From: Terriglobia bacterium
GTDB taxonomy: Bacteria; Acidobacteriota; Terriglobia; Terriglobales; Acidobacteriaceae
Assembly: GCA_020073215.1 (NCBI GenBank)
Contig: JAIQFO010000017.1
Location: forward strand, 35,377-99,376
DNA: 64,000 nt
Direction: 5' to 3'
In this document: in pieces, positions 24,978-32,546 of the stretch
Position numbering within the stretch: position 1 is the stretch's first letter
Layout: the number at the start of each line of letters is the position of its first letter
Notes under the pieces: model-generated
Database searches by the model: none
Seen by the model: the letters and a program-made list of their open reading frames with translations, nothing else
What the model was told of the DNA's origin: nothing
Position numbers and translations under genes: made by a program

Positions 24978-26030
24978 ATGAAAGTTGCGGTTCGTTCTTT
25001 TGCGAAGATCAACCTCGGGCTCTACATCGGCGCCGCGCGGGCGGACGGATTTCACGACCTGCGCACGGTGTACCAGACCATCGCGCTGCATGACGTGATC
25101 GGGGTTAGTGTTGGGCGGGGCAGCGGGATTGAGATTCTGTGTGACGATCCGCGGGTTCCGTTGGATTCGTCGAACACCTGCTATCGCATGGCTGCGCGGG
25201 TGATGGACGAACTCGGCGCCAAGGGACGAGTCAGCATCGAGATCGAGAAGCGGCTGCCGGTGCAGGGAGGGTTGGGGGCGGCTTCTTCGAACGCTGTGGC
25301 TACCATGGTTGGGCTGGAGCGGGCGCTGAAGAAGAAGTTATCTGGGGCTGCGCGCCTGCGCATTGCGGCTGAGATTGGCTCGGACCTGCCGCTGTTTCTG
25401 GTGGGCGGAACGGTGCTGGGAGTGGGGCGCGGCGAGGAGGTTTATCCTTTGGCCGATCTGCCTGCCTTGCCGATGGTGGTGGTGACACCGGAGGTCGGGG
25501 TTTCTACGCCTACGGCCTTTGCCGACTGGGATGCTCTTGTGTCGCGGGAAGGAGCTGCCGAGCTTCGCTCGGCCTGGACGGGCGAGGGCGCCCGTCCCCA
25601 CACGAGTAGCGCACGTCCCTCCACAAACAGGGATCAATTGACTCGGCCGTTAGCGTCCGATAGACTATTTGAGGTTGGCCGCGTGCTTTCGGCGTGGCTG
25701 AGTGGTTTACCCAACACCGGTGCTTCCGCAAAAGGCGGGAGCCGGGCCGGGAACTTGCTTCTCGACCTTGTCCGTACCGGGATTGAAAACGACTTCGAGA
25801 AAGTCGTCTTTCCTCAATATCCCGAATTGCGAGACATAAAAGGTGCACTGGAGCGCGCGGGGTCGAGTTACGCTTCGCTCTCCGGGTCAGGGTCAACCCT
25901 TTACGGGCTGTTCCGGTCGTCGGACAGCGCCGCGAGAGCGGCAAAGCGTCTGCGAAAGCAGGGGCTCAAGGCTGTGGCGACCCGCACGTTGACGCGCTCG
26001 CAGCATTGGAAACGAATTCTGGATCGTTGA
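24978..26030 (+). CDS. ispE: 4-diphosphocytidyl-2-C-methylerythritol kinase with an in-frame insertion
   Basis: IspE phosphorylates CDP-methylerythritol in the MEP isoprenoid pathway; it belongs to the GHMP kinases. Present: FAKINLGL at the N-terminus, the ATP-binding PVQGGLGAASSNA (94-106), and the C-terminal SLSGSGSTLYGLF loop. At 350 residues it is about 50-60 longer than most. Residues 194-210 are encoded by a family A double-hairpin element, and the adjacent SARPSTNRDQ also reads as repeat-derived. The insertion falls between the N- and C-terminal lobes, where a surface loop is likely. Confidence 0.93.
   Translation: MKVAVRSFAKINLGLYIGAARADGFHDLRTVYQTIALHDVIGVSVGRGSGIEILCDDPRVPLDSSNTCYRMAARVMDELGAKGRVSIEIEKRLPVQGGLGAASSNAVATMVGLERALKKKLSGAARLRIAAEIGSDLPLFLVGGTVLGVGRGEEVYPLADLPALPMVVVTPEVGVSTPTAFADWDALVSREGAAELRSAWTGEGARPHTSSARPSTNRDQLTRPLASDRLFEVGRVLSAWLSGLPNTGASAKGGSRAGNLLLDLVRTGIENDFEKVVFPQYPELRDIKGALERAGSSYASLSGSGSTLYGLFRSSDSAARAAKRLRKQGLKAVATRTLTRSQHWKRILDR
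25557..25606 (+). repeat. Family A double-hairpin element, inside ispE (sense)
   Basis: GCCGAGC-TTC-GCTCGGC (25557-25573), GGACGGGCG (25576-25584), loop AGGG, CGCCCGTCC (25589-25597), then CCACACGAG. It is read through in frame. All six reading frames of this copy are free of stop codons. Confidence 0.9.
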
Positions 26031-26051
26031 TTTTCGATTGTTGAAAGACTG

Positions 26052-26080
26052 TTGTTAAACGACAGTGGTTGAACGACAAT
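26052..26080 (+). promoter_or_regulatory. Possible promoter of tRNA-Gln
   Basis: TTGTTA (26052-26057) and GACAAT (26075-26080) are 17 bases apart and 28 bases before the tRNA. The region also contains short TTG/CAA repeats that weaken the assignment. Confidence 0.4.
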
Positions 26081-26107
26081 TGACGTGCAATCAACAAATT
26101 GTTTCAC

Positions 26108-26181
26108 TGGGCCGTCGACTAATGGTAGGTCAAGTGCCTTTGGAGCACTTTGTCTAGGTTCGAATCCTAGCGGCCCAGCCA
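26108..26181 (+). tRNA. tRNA-Gln (anticodon UUG), CCA encoded
   Basis: The acceptor stem TGGGCCG (26108-26114) pairs with CGGCCCA (26171-26177). The anticodon loop is CTTTGGA with TTG at 34-36, the T arm has TTCGAATC, and CCA is encoded at 26179-26181. It is located just before prs. Confidence 0.95.
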
Positions 26182-26203
26182 GATAACCAGTTCTCAGTTG
26201 CCA

Positions 26204-26269
26204 GTTCTCAGTTCTCAGTCGAGATCCTGGAGCCCCACAACTGAGAACCGGGAGCTGAGAACTGAGAAC
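26204..26269. repeat. GTTCTCAGTTCTCAG repeats with 15-base inverted arms
   Basis: GTTCTCAGTTCTCAG (26204-26218) is the exact reverse complement of CTGAGAACTGAGAAC (26255-26269). More copies of TTCTCAGT lie at 26191. The repeat sits in the leader of prs and could form a hairpin in the mRNA, but no T-run follows. Confidence 0.75.
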
Positions 26270-26276
26270 CGAACCT

Positions 26277-27329
26277 ATGGCAACATTGGCGACCACGACT
26301 GCCGAAAAAACCACCGCGGAAAAAACGGCCGCGGAGAAGAAGCCGGTCACGGACGAGAAGCCGCAAACGAAGCCGCAGCGCGCCCGGGTCGACGACCGAT
26401 GCAAGGTCTTCTGTGGAACGGCCAACGAGGCGCTCTGCGAGGACGTGTGTAACTTTCTTGGCCTGCCGCGCGGCCAGGCTCAGGTCACCCGCTTCAAGGA
26501 CGGCGAGTGCTATGTGCAGATCCAGGAAAACGTGCGCGGGGCCGACGTGTTCGTGATGCAGCCCACCTGCCAACCGGTGGACATGCACCTGATGGAACTG
26601 CTTTTGATGATGGATGCGCTCAAGCGGGCTTCGGCGCGGCGCATCACGGCGGTGATTCCGTACTTCGGCTACGCGCGTCAGGATCGCAAGGACAAGCCGC
26701 GGGTACCGATTTCGTCGAAGCTGGTGGCCGACCTGCTGACCACGGCGGGGGCGGATCGCGCGCTGGTGGTCGATTTGCACGCGCCGCAGTTGCAGGGATT
26801 TTTTAATATTCCGGTGGACCACCTGTTCGCTTCACCGGTGCTGGTGGATCATTTCAAGAAGCTGGCCTTGCCCAACTTGACGGTGGTTTCGCCAGACGCG
26901 GGTGGCGTGGAACGGGCGCGCTTTTTTGCGAAGAAAGTGGACGCGGCGCTGGCCATCGTCGACAAACGCCGGGTCGAGATGAACGTGGCCGAAGTGATGC
27001 ACGTGATCGGCGATGTGAAGGGCCGCACCTGTCTCATCATTGACGATCTGATCGACACGGCTGGGACGCTGGTGAAGGTGGCGCAAGCTCTGATCGAGAG
27101 CGGCGCTACCGCCGTGTATGCCTGCTGCACGCACGCGGTTCTTTCCGGGGCGGCGGTGGAAAATCTTGTGAACTCTCCGATCACCGAGGTGGTCGTGACC
27201 GATACCATCCCGCTGACGGAAGCGGCCCGGAATACCTCGAAGATCAAGGTGAAATCGATCGCGGGGCTGATTGGGCGGGCGATTCAGTCCATTCACGAAG
27301 AATCTTCGGTGAGCAGACTTTTTGTCTGA
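26277..27329 (+). CDS. prs: Ribose-phosphate pyrophosphokinase
   Basis: Prs makes PRPP from ribose-5-phosphate and ATP, feeding purine, pyrimidine, His, Trp and NAD synthesis. The core is clear: CGTANEAL, the R-Q-D-R-K catalytic loop in YARQDRKDKPRVPISSK, and the PRPP-binding LIIDDLIDTAGTL. The 350-residue length exceeds the usual 310-320 because of a roughly 38-residue N-terminal extension rich in Thr/Ala/Lys/Glu. Either this is a real low-complexity tail or the start lies downstream. It begins a prs-ctc-pth run, a common arrangement. Confidence 0.94.
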   Translation: MATLATTTAEKTTAEKTAAEKKPVTDEKPQTKPQRARVDDRCKVFCGTANEALCEDVCNFLGLPRGQAQVTRFKDGECYVQIQENVRGADVFVMQPTCQPVDMHLMELLLMMDALKRASARRITAVIPYFGYARQDRKDKPRVPISSKLVADLLTTAGADRALVVDLHAPQLQGFFNIPVDHLFASPVLVDHFKKLALPNLTVVSPDAGGVERARFFAKKVDAALAIVDKRRVEMNVAEVMHVIGDVKGRTCLIIDDLIDTAGTLVKVAQALIESGATAVYACCTHAVLSGAAVENLVNSPITEVVVTDTIPLTEAARNTSKIKVKSIAGLIGRAIQSIHEESSVSRLFV

Positions 27330-27362
27330 TTTTTGCATTTAGCGAAGGACGGAAACGGAATT

Positions 27363-28115
27363 ATGGCTACGGCAACGGATATCAGCATACTGGAAGCGCA
27401 AAAGCGCGAACCCGGCACCAAGAATGCGGCGCGGCGGGTGCGCGCGGGCGGGAAAATTCCCGCGGTGGTGTATGGCGCTGGAAAGAGCGCGGCTGCGATC
27501 GCGGTCGATCCGCGACAGGTTCTGCGGATCCTCAAATCGGAGAGCGGGCACAACACGATTTTTGATCTGGCGCTCGACAGTGATCGGGTGAAGGCCATGA
27601 TCGTAGACTGGCAGTTCGAACCGATCAAGGGAAACCTGCTGCACGTGGACCTGCAGCGCATCGCCATGGACCAGGAACTGACGGTCACGGTTCCGATCGT
27701 GCTCAAGGGCGAGGCCGAGGGCGTGAAGACGGAGGGCGGCATTCTGGAGCAGTTGCTGCGCGAGATCGAGATTGAGTGCCTTCCGGTGGATATTCCGAAG
27801 AACATTGAAGTGGACATCAGCCACCTGGTGTTCGGCATCGAAGTGCGCGTGAAGGATCTTCCGCACAACCCGAAGCTGAAGTTCCTGACCGACGAGAACC
27901 AGATGATCGCGCACATCACCACGGTGAAGGAAGAAGTGGTGGCGGCTCCGGAGGTGGTGGCGGCGGAGGCGGCAGCTCCGGCTGAACCCGAAGTCATCAA
28001 GAAGGGCAAGCAGGAGGTCGAGGGTGAAGTCGAGGCTGAGGGTGATGCCAAGGCCAAGGCCAAAACTGAGAAGGCTGAGAAGGCTGAAAAAGCCGAGAAG
28101 AAAGAGAAGAAATAG
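27363..28115 (+). CDS. ctc: Ribosomal protein bL25 / general stress protein Ctc
   Basis: bL25 of the long Ctc/TL5 kind: an N-terminal 5S rRNA-binding domain (RVRAGGKIPAVVYG, SGHNTIFDLA, DWQFEPIKGNLLHVDLQRI) and a C-terminal beta domain (IPKNIEVDISHLVFGIEVRV). The last 40 residues are a repetitive Ala/Lys/Glu tail, common in acidobacterial homologues as far as I know. The start is ATG 27363. It follows prs by 33 bases. Confidence 0.94.
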   Translation: MATATDISILEAQKREPGTKNAARRVRAGGKIPAVVYGAGKSAAAIAVDPRQVLRILKSESGHNTIFDLALDSDRVKAMIVDWQFEPIKGNLLHVDLQRIAMDQELTVTVPIVLKGEAEGVKTEGGILEQLLREIEIECLPVDIPKNIEVDISHLVFGIEVRVKDLPHNPKLKFLTDENQMIAHITTVKEEVVAAPEVVAAEAAAPAEPEVIKKGKQEVEGEVEAEGDAKAKAKTEKAEKAEKAEKKEKK

Positions 28116-28156
28116 CTGCTGGCTGCTGGCTTCTAGCTTCGAGTTAAGAGCCGATA

Positions 28157-28193
28157 CCCAGGTTAGCGCCCAAAGGACGGGCGCGAACCTGGG
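28157..28193. repeat. Long hairpin between ctc and pth
   Basis: CCCAGGTT (28157-28164) pairs with AACCTGGG (28186-28193), and GCGCCC (28166-28171) with GGGCGC (28179-28184), separated by one mismatched base pair. The loop is AAAGGAC. GGCACC follows, like family D. It is a mobile-like palindrome or an attenuating hairpin. Confidence 0.8.
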
Positions 28194-28217
28194 GCACCGA
28201 GATGAGAGCTGATCTGC

Positions 28218-28799
28218 GTGAAACTGATCGTCGGATTGGGCAACCCCGGAGACGAGTATCGGTTCACGCCGCACAATCTCGGGTTTTTGACGATCGATCG
28301 GATCGCCAACGGGCTTGGGATTGAAATCAGGAATCGCCAATGTCGCGCGCTGACGGCGCGGACAACGATCGCCGGGGAGCCGGTGGTCCTGGCCAAACCG
28401 GAAACCTACATGAACCTGAGTGGGTTTTCGGTGCGGGAATTGGTGGCGGAACATCAGGTCGATGTGGGGCGTGACCTGATTGTGATTTACGACGAGCTCG
28501 ACCTGCCGCTGGGCACGATTCGCATCCGGCAGCGGGGAAGTGCGGCGGGGCACAACGGGATGGAATCGATCCTGGGAGCTCTGAATACAGACGAGTTTTT
28601 GCGGATTCGGTTGGGAATTGCGCCCGATCACAAAGTTGTGGATGGCGTGAAGTACGTGTTGACGCCGTTCCGCCGTGCGCAGGAAAAAGTTGTGGACGAA
28701 GTTCTCGACACGGCAGCGCAGGCGGTTGAGGTGATTTTGAAAGAAGGACCGGCGGCGGCGATGAACCGGTTCAATCGCAAGAACGAAGCGGACGAGTGA
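28218..28799 (+). CDS. pth: Peptidyl-tRNA hydrolase
   Basis: Pth releases peptides from stalled peptidyl-tRNAs. The 193-residue protein has the family hallmarks: GLGNPGDEYRFTPHN (with catalytic His near 20), KPETYMNLSG, DELDLPLGTIR and GSAAGHNGMESI. The start is GTG 28218. rpsF follows after 33 bases in the usual pth-rpsF-rpsR-rplI order. Confidence 0.96.
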   Translation: MKLIVGLGNPGDEYRFTPHNLGFLTIDRIANGLGIEIRNRQCRALTARTTIAGEPVVLAKPETYMNLSGFSVRELVAEHQVDVGRDLIVIYDELDLPLGTIRIRQRGSAAGHNGMESILGALNTDEFLRIRLGIAPDHKVVDGVKYVLTPFRRAQEKVVDEVLDTAAQAVEVILKEGPAAAMNRFNRKNEADE

Positions 28800-28832
28800 T
28801 TTGTAGCCGCACAGAGAATTTGGAGATAACGA

Positions 28833-29276
28833 ATGAATCGCAACTATGAAGTGATGTTCATCGTCCGGCCGGATATGGTGGATGAGGATCTGAACAAGCT
28901 GATTTCCACGATCGAGTCTGCGGTGAACTCGGCGGGCGGAACCGCGAAGAGCGAGGTCTGGGGCAAGCGTCGTCTCGCGTACCGAGTAGGCAAGTTCAAT
29001 GATGGCATTTTCGTGCTCATGATGATTGACGCCGGCGGCGCCATCGTGCACGAAGTCGAACGCCGGCTGCGCGTGACCGAGCCGGTAATCAAGTTCCTCA
29101 CGGTGCGTACGGATGAGGAGCTGAAGAGGCTCGACAAGATCAAGAAGATCCGCGACGCCAAAAAGAAAGTCAGCGCCCAGCCAGCCGCGGCCGCCGCGCC
29201 GGTAACACCGGCAACGCCACCAACCCCGGCGGCGCCGGAAGCGGTGACCGGCACTCCCACCTCGGCGCCGGTTTAG
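28833..29276 (+). CDS. rpsF: Ribosomal protein bS6
   Basis: bS6 is a small-subunit protein that binds bS18. Residues 1-95 are the ferredoxin-like bS6 fold (MNRNYEVMFIVRPDM ... GKRRLAYRVGKFNDGIFVLM). A C-terminal tail of about 40 residues is rich in Ala, Pro and Thr, which is longer than in E. coli and similar in composition to the tails of ctc and the head of rpsR here. GGAG lies 8 bases before the ATG. Confidence 0.96.
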   Translation: MNRNYEVMFIVRPDMVDEDLNKLISTIESAVNSAGGTAKSEVWGKRRLAYRVGKFNDGIFVLMMIDAGGAIVHEVERRLRVTEPVIKFLTVRTDEELKRLDKIKKIRDAKKKVSAQPAAAAAPVTPATPPTPAAPEAVTGTPTSAPV

Positions 29277-29296
29277 TCAGAACAGGTTCGTATCAG

Positions 29297-29316
29297 GGTA
29301 TCGCTTTAGCGATACC
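29297..29316. repeat. Hairpin between rpsF and rpsR
   Basis: GGTATCGC-TTTA-GCGATACC, followed by CGCCCC-TTTA-GGGGCT at 29338. An S6:S18-binding mRNA leader is known in other bacteria; this may be one or a repeat. Neither is proven. Confidence 0.5.
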
Positions 29317-29405
29317 GCCGGTTCGTGGAAATCAATCGCCCCTTTAGGGGCTGCGCGGGGCCGAGCATGTCGCTCCTCCGCCAACGAATTCTTAGAAGGA
29401 GCACT

Positions 29406-29765
29406 ATGGCAGAAGAAACGAAAGCACCAGCCGCGGCAAGCAGCGGCGAAAGCCGCCCCCACAGCGATCGACCCGAGCGCAGCGGGCCGCCCCGCGGTCC
29501 GCGTCCCGGCGGAGGGCCCGGCGGTCCCCGCGAAGGTGGGCGTAAGTTTTTCCGGCGCAAGAAGGTTTGCAAGTTCTGCGTCGAGAAAATCGAAGCGGTC
29601 AACTACAAAGATGTGCGTCTGCTGGCGCAGTTCGTGGCGGAAAGCGGCAAGATTACGCCTCGCCGCCTGACCGGTGTATGCACGCCGCACCAGCGCCGTC
29701 TGTCGCGGGCAATCAAGCAGGCGCGTAACATCGCCCTGCTGCCCTTCGCTGGACGGGCACAGTAA
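29406..29765 (+). CDS. rpsR: Ribosomal protein bS18 with N-terminal Gly/Pro/Arg extension
   Basis: bS18 pairs with bS6 on the platform of the small subunit. The conserved part starts near residue 45 ([12 protein letters not shown]) and keeps the CxxC pair of the zinc-type form, then [21 protein letters not shown] and the [16 protein letters not shown] end. The first 44 residues form a disordered, charged and glycine-rich leader, with [15 protein letters not shown]. The start is ATG 29406, preceded by AAGGAG. Confidence 0.96.
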   Translation: MAEETKAPAAASSGESRPHSDRPERSGPPRGPRPGGGPGGPREGGRKFFRRKKVCKFCVEKIEAVNYKDVRLLAQFVAESGKITPRRLTGVCTPHQRRLSRAIKQARNIALLPFAGRAQ

Positions 29766-29816
29766 AGACAGTCAGACACTGTGAAACCCTGTGCGCTCTG
29801 TGGTTGAGAAAGAGTC

Positions 29817-29845
29817 GTTACCACGGACACAGAGGAACACGGGGG
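29817..29845. repeat. CACGGACACAGAGG-type repeat before rplI
   Basis: GTTACCACGGACACAGAGGAACACGGGGG resembles the ones at 55461-55489 (CACGGAGACACGGAGACACGGAG) and 54484, and the segment at 33060-33100 within der. Confidence 0.6.
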
Positions 29846-29868
29846 AAAACTACGAAACGGAGTTAGGC

Positions 29869-30324
29869 ATGGAAGTCATCCTGAAAGAAGACGTGCCCAA
29901 GCTGGGCAACCGCGGTGAAGTGGTGAAAGTCGCCGAGGGATACGGGCGGAATTTTCTGCTGCCCAAGAAGCTGGCGATTGAGGCCACCGTCGCCAACAAG
30001 TCTGTCATCGAACAGATGAAGGCTGCTGCAGTGCGGCGCGCCGCCACCGAAAAGACGGAAGCCGAGGCTCTGGCCAAGCAGTTTGACGGGCTCGAAGTGA
30101 AGTTCCTGCGCAAATCGGGCGAAGGCGATCAGTTGTTTGGATCGGTCACGGCTGGCGATATTGCCGAAGCGCTCGAGAAGAAGAGCTTCCACATCGATCG
30201 CCGGAAAATCCAGCTGCACGAACCGCTGAAGACGATCGGCGAGTTCACCGTCCCCATCAAGCTGCACAAAGACGTGACCACGCACTTGAAGGTCGTGGTC
30301 GACAAAGAAGCAGCGGTCGAATAG
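29869..30324 (+). CDS. rplI: Ribosomal protein bL9
   Basis: bL9 links two sites of the large subunit at the base of the L1 stalk. The 151-residue protein has the N-terminal MEVILKEDVPKLGNRGEVV with VAEGYGRNFLLPKKLA, a connecting helix, and the C-terminal domain with LFGSVTAGDIAEALEKK. ATG 29869 is the family start; the upstream open frame reads the repeat and is rejected. Confidence 0.96.
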   Translation: MEVILKEDVPKLGNRGEVVKVAEGYGRNFLLPKKLAIEATVANKSVIEQMKAAAVRRAATEKTEAEALAKQFDGLEVKFLRKSGEGDQLFGSVTAGDIAEALEKKSFHIDRRKIQLHEPLKTIGEFTVPIKLHKDVTTHLKVVVDKEAAVE

Positions 30325-30334
30325 TTTTGGTTGT

Positions 30335-30411
30335 ATGGGGACGGGCGACTCGTGAGCCTGTCCTGAGCGAAGTCGAAGGAGCCTGCCGGGCGAGGGCGCC
30401 CGGCGCTCCAT
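30335..30411. repeat. Composite repeat between rplI and dinG (families A, B and TCGAAGG)
   Basis: GGGGACGGGCGACTC (partial family A core), then CCTGAGCGAAGTCGAAGG, then GCCGGGCG-AGGG-CGCCCGGC (30385-30404) and GCTCCA. The hairpin abuts the dinG stop codon. Confidence 0.7.
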
Positions 30412-32507
30412 CAAACATCGTCCGACCTTCTCCCGAAGAACTCCTCCACCTTCTTCAATTCTGTCGTCCTGCGGTAGGGGGGCAAGCTCTCCACAAATAC
30501 GCGGCCGTACTGCTTCTTCAAAATCCGGTTATCGAGCAGCGCCAACAGGCCGCGATCGTGCAGCGACCGGATCAGCCTGCCAAAGCCCTGCTTCAGCGTG
30601 ATGACCGCGCCCGGCACCTGGTATTCGTAGAACGCGTTGCCGCCGGCGGTGTCGATGGCCTTCACCCTCGCCGCCACCACCGGATCGCTGGGCACGGCGA
30701 ACGGCAGGCGATCGATAATCACGCAGCTCAGCTGTTCGCCTTGCACGTCCACGCCCTGCCAGAATGAAGACGTCCCAAACAGCACGGCGTTGGGTGTCAG
30801 CCGAAACTCCTCGAGCAGCGCCGATTTTGGAGCGTCGCCCTGTTTGAGCATGGGAAATTCCAATTGGCCAAGCAGCCGCTCGTAAATTTCGTTCATCTGC
30901 TTGTAACTGGTGAAGAGCGCGAATGCGCGTCCCCGGGTAATCTCGAGTAGGCGCCGCACCAGCCCTGTAGCCTCGGCGGCAAACTCCGGCGTACGCGGAT
31001 CGGGCAGATCGGGCGGGACGTAGAGGATCGCCTGGCTTTCGTAATCGAAGTGCGAGGCAACGATCAGTTCGCGCGCGTGATCGAGTCCCAGCCGCTGTCG
31101 TATGTACTCAAACCCGCCGCCGACGGCCAGCGTGGCCGACGTGAGCACCGACGACTCCAGCTTCGACCACAGGCACTGGCGCAGAATCTGGCCGACTTCG
31201 ATCGGAGTGGCCTGCAGAAAAACATTGGTCCGCCCGCCTGCGTGTCTTTCATCGGATGACTTCCGCCGGGTGGGGACGCCCGGCGCTCCACGAAAAGCGC
31301 GCCGCTCGATCCAGAAGACCGTGTTCGGATCTTCACTTTCCATCACGAATTGGAGGTGCACCTGCAATTCCCTTGCCCGGCGCACCAGTGCGAAAACCTC
31401 TTCCGGCTTGTGCGGAAGTCGCTCCAGTTCCGCGCCCAGCCGGAGCAGCGACTGATTGAGCGCCAGAAATTCCTCGCCGTTTTCTTCCAGGAATTCGCGG
31501 CGCGAGTCGAAGGCAGAGCGGCCTTCGTGCACGGGCAGCAGCGAAAAGAACAGTTGCGAACGCTCTCGCACCGACTGAATCGCTCCTGACATCTGCGGCG
31601 TGTAGAGCTTCTCGCGCTGCAGCAGGCGTTCGACATCGCGGGTCAGTTCATCCAAGCGCAAGTTGCTGACCGAAATCCCAAAGTAGCTGCCGGCAATGTC
31701 TTCCAGTTCGTGCGCTTCGTCAAAGATCACCGCCCCGCAATCGGGAAGCACACCGGCGTCCGGCGCGTCTTCGGCTTCGAGCTTGATGGATAGGTCGGCG
31801 AAAAATAGATAGTGGTTGACGATGATGATGTCGCTCTCGGCCGCCCTCCGCCGCATCTCGGTGATGAAGCAGTGGTCGTATTCCTTGCATTTCTGGCCGA
31901 GACAAGTGTCGGCCCGCGCGTCGAGCTTGTGCCAAAGCGCGCTCGCCTCGGGCAGTTCTGCGAGCTCGGCGCGATCGCCGGACTGCGTCGTTTTCTCCCA
32001 GGCCGCGATGGCACGGTAATGCTCAATCTCTTCCAGTCCGCTGAGCAGCGGCTCGCCGGTCAGATCGAAAAGCTTCTTGCGGCAGAGATAATTGTTGCGG
32101 CCCTTCATGTAGCAGACGCTCAGCTTGCGATTTCCGTCGGGGAAGAGCGCCCTCTCCAGCGCGGGGACGTCTTTAAAGAAAAGCTGCTCCTGCAAGTTCT
32201 TCGTGCCGGTCGAAACAATTACTCGTTTGCCCGAGCGGATTACCGGCAGCAGATAGGCGAGCGTTTTGCCAGTACCGGTGCCGGCCTCGACGATCAGGTG
32301 GCGCTTTTCTTCGAGTGCTTCTTCCACAGCCTGCGCCATCTGCAACTGGCCGCGCCGAAACTCGTAGGCAGGGTGCGTTTTCGAGAGCAGCCCGCCCGGC
32401 GCGAAGAACTGGTAGAGCGAGAATCCCGCAGGCCTGGCTTGTGAAGGGGGCACGGGATGGGATGAGGACGGCACGAAGTCTCTATAATAGCGGGATGGGC
32501 GTCGCAA
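30411..32507 (-). CDS. dinG: DinG/XPD-family ATP-dependent DNA helicase
   Basis: DinG-type 5'-3' helicases contain an iron-sulfur cluster and unwind R-loops and D-loops. Present: GTGTGKT (76-82), four Cys matching the cluster ligands (C142, C202, C207, C213), DEAH (263-266), and the C-terminal motif VI region (LKQGFGRLIRS). The 698-residue length includes an inserted stretch near residues 406-428 (GAPGVPTRRKSSDERHAGG) coded partly by a family B hairpin at 31264. The start is TTG 32507, whose frame overlaps the promoter area of der; a GTG at residue 12 is an alternative. It is divergent from der. Confidence 0.92.
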   Translation of the reverse strand: MRRPSRYYRDFVPSSSHPVPPSQARPAGFSLYQFFAPGGLLSKTHPAYEFRRGQLQMAQAVEEALEEKRHLIVEAGTGTGKTLAYLLPVIRSGKRVIVSTGTKNLQEQLFFKDVPALERALFPDGNRKLSVCYMKGRNNYLCRKKLFDLTGEPLLSGLEEIEHYRAIAAWEKTTQSGDRAELAELPEASALWHKLDARADTCLGQKCKEYDHCFITEMRRRAAESDIIIVNHYLFFADLSIKLEAEDAPDAGVLPDCGAVIFDEAHELEDIAGSYFGISVSNLRLDELTRDVERLLQREKLYTPQMSGAIQSVRERSQLFFSLLPVHEGRSAFDSRREFLEENGEEFLALNQSLLRLGAELERLPHKPEEVFALVRRARELQVHLQFVMESEDPNTVFWIERRAFRGAPGVPTRRKSSDERHAGGRTNVFLQATPIEVGQILRQCLWSKLESSVLTSATLAVGGGFEYIRQRLGLDHARELIVASHFDYESQAILYVPPDLPDPRTPEFAAEATGLVRRLLEITRGRAFALFTSYKQMNEIYERLLGQLEFPMLKQGDAPKSALLEEFRLTPNAVLFGTSSFWQGVDVQGEQLSCVIIDRLPFAVPSDPVVAARVKAIDTAGGNAFYEYQVPGAVITLKQGFGRLIRSLHDRGLLALLDNRILKKQYGRVFVESLPPYRRTTELKKVEEFFGRRSDDV
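31264..31291. repeat. Family B hairpin inside dinG
   Basis: CGCCGGG (31264-31270) pairs with CCCGGCG (31279-31285), loop TGGGGACG, followed by CTCCACG. Translation runs through it in frame, encoding about residues 406-415. Confidence 0.75.
32483..32488 (+). promoter_or_regulatory. Consensus -10 box upstream of der
   Basis: TATAAT lies 58 bases before the der start, within the 5' end of dinG. I see no good -35 at 16-18 bases, so this alone is weak. Confidence 0.35.
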
Positions 32508-32546
32508 CTCATCCTCGAACCGAGATCAGGCCTTTGGGCAAAAGAT

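Noticed and set aside
27339..29051. A 570-residue frame on the minus strand
   Set aside because: It runs antisense through ctc, pth and rpsF, all of which are firm. It is His/Arg-rich, as expected for a shadow.
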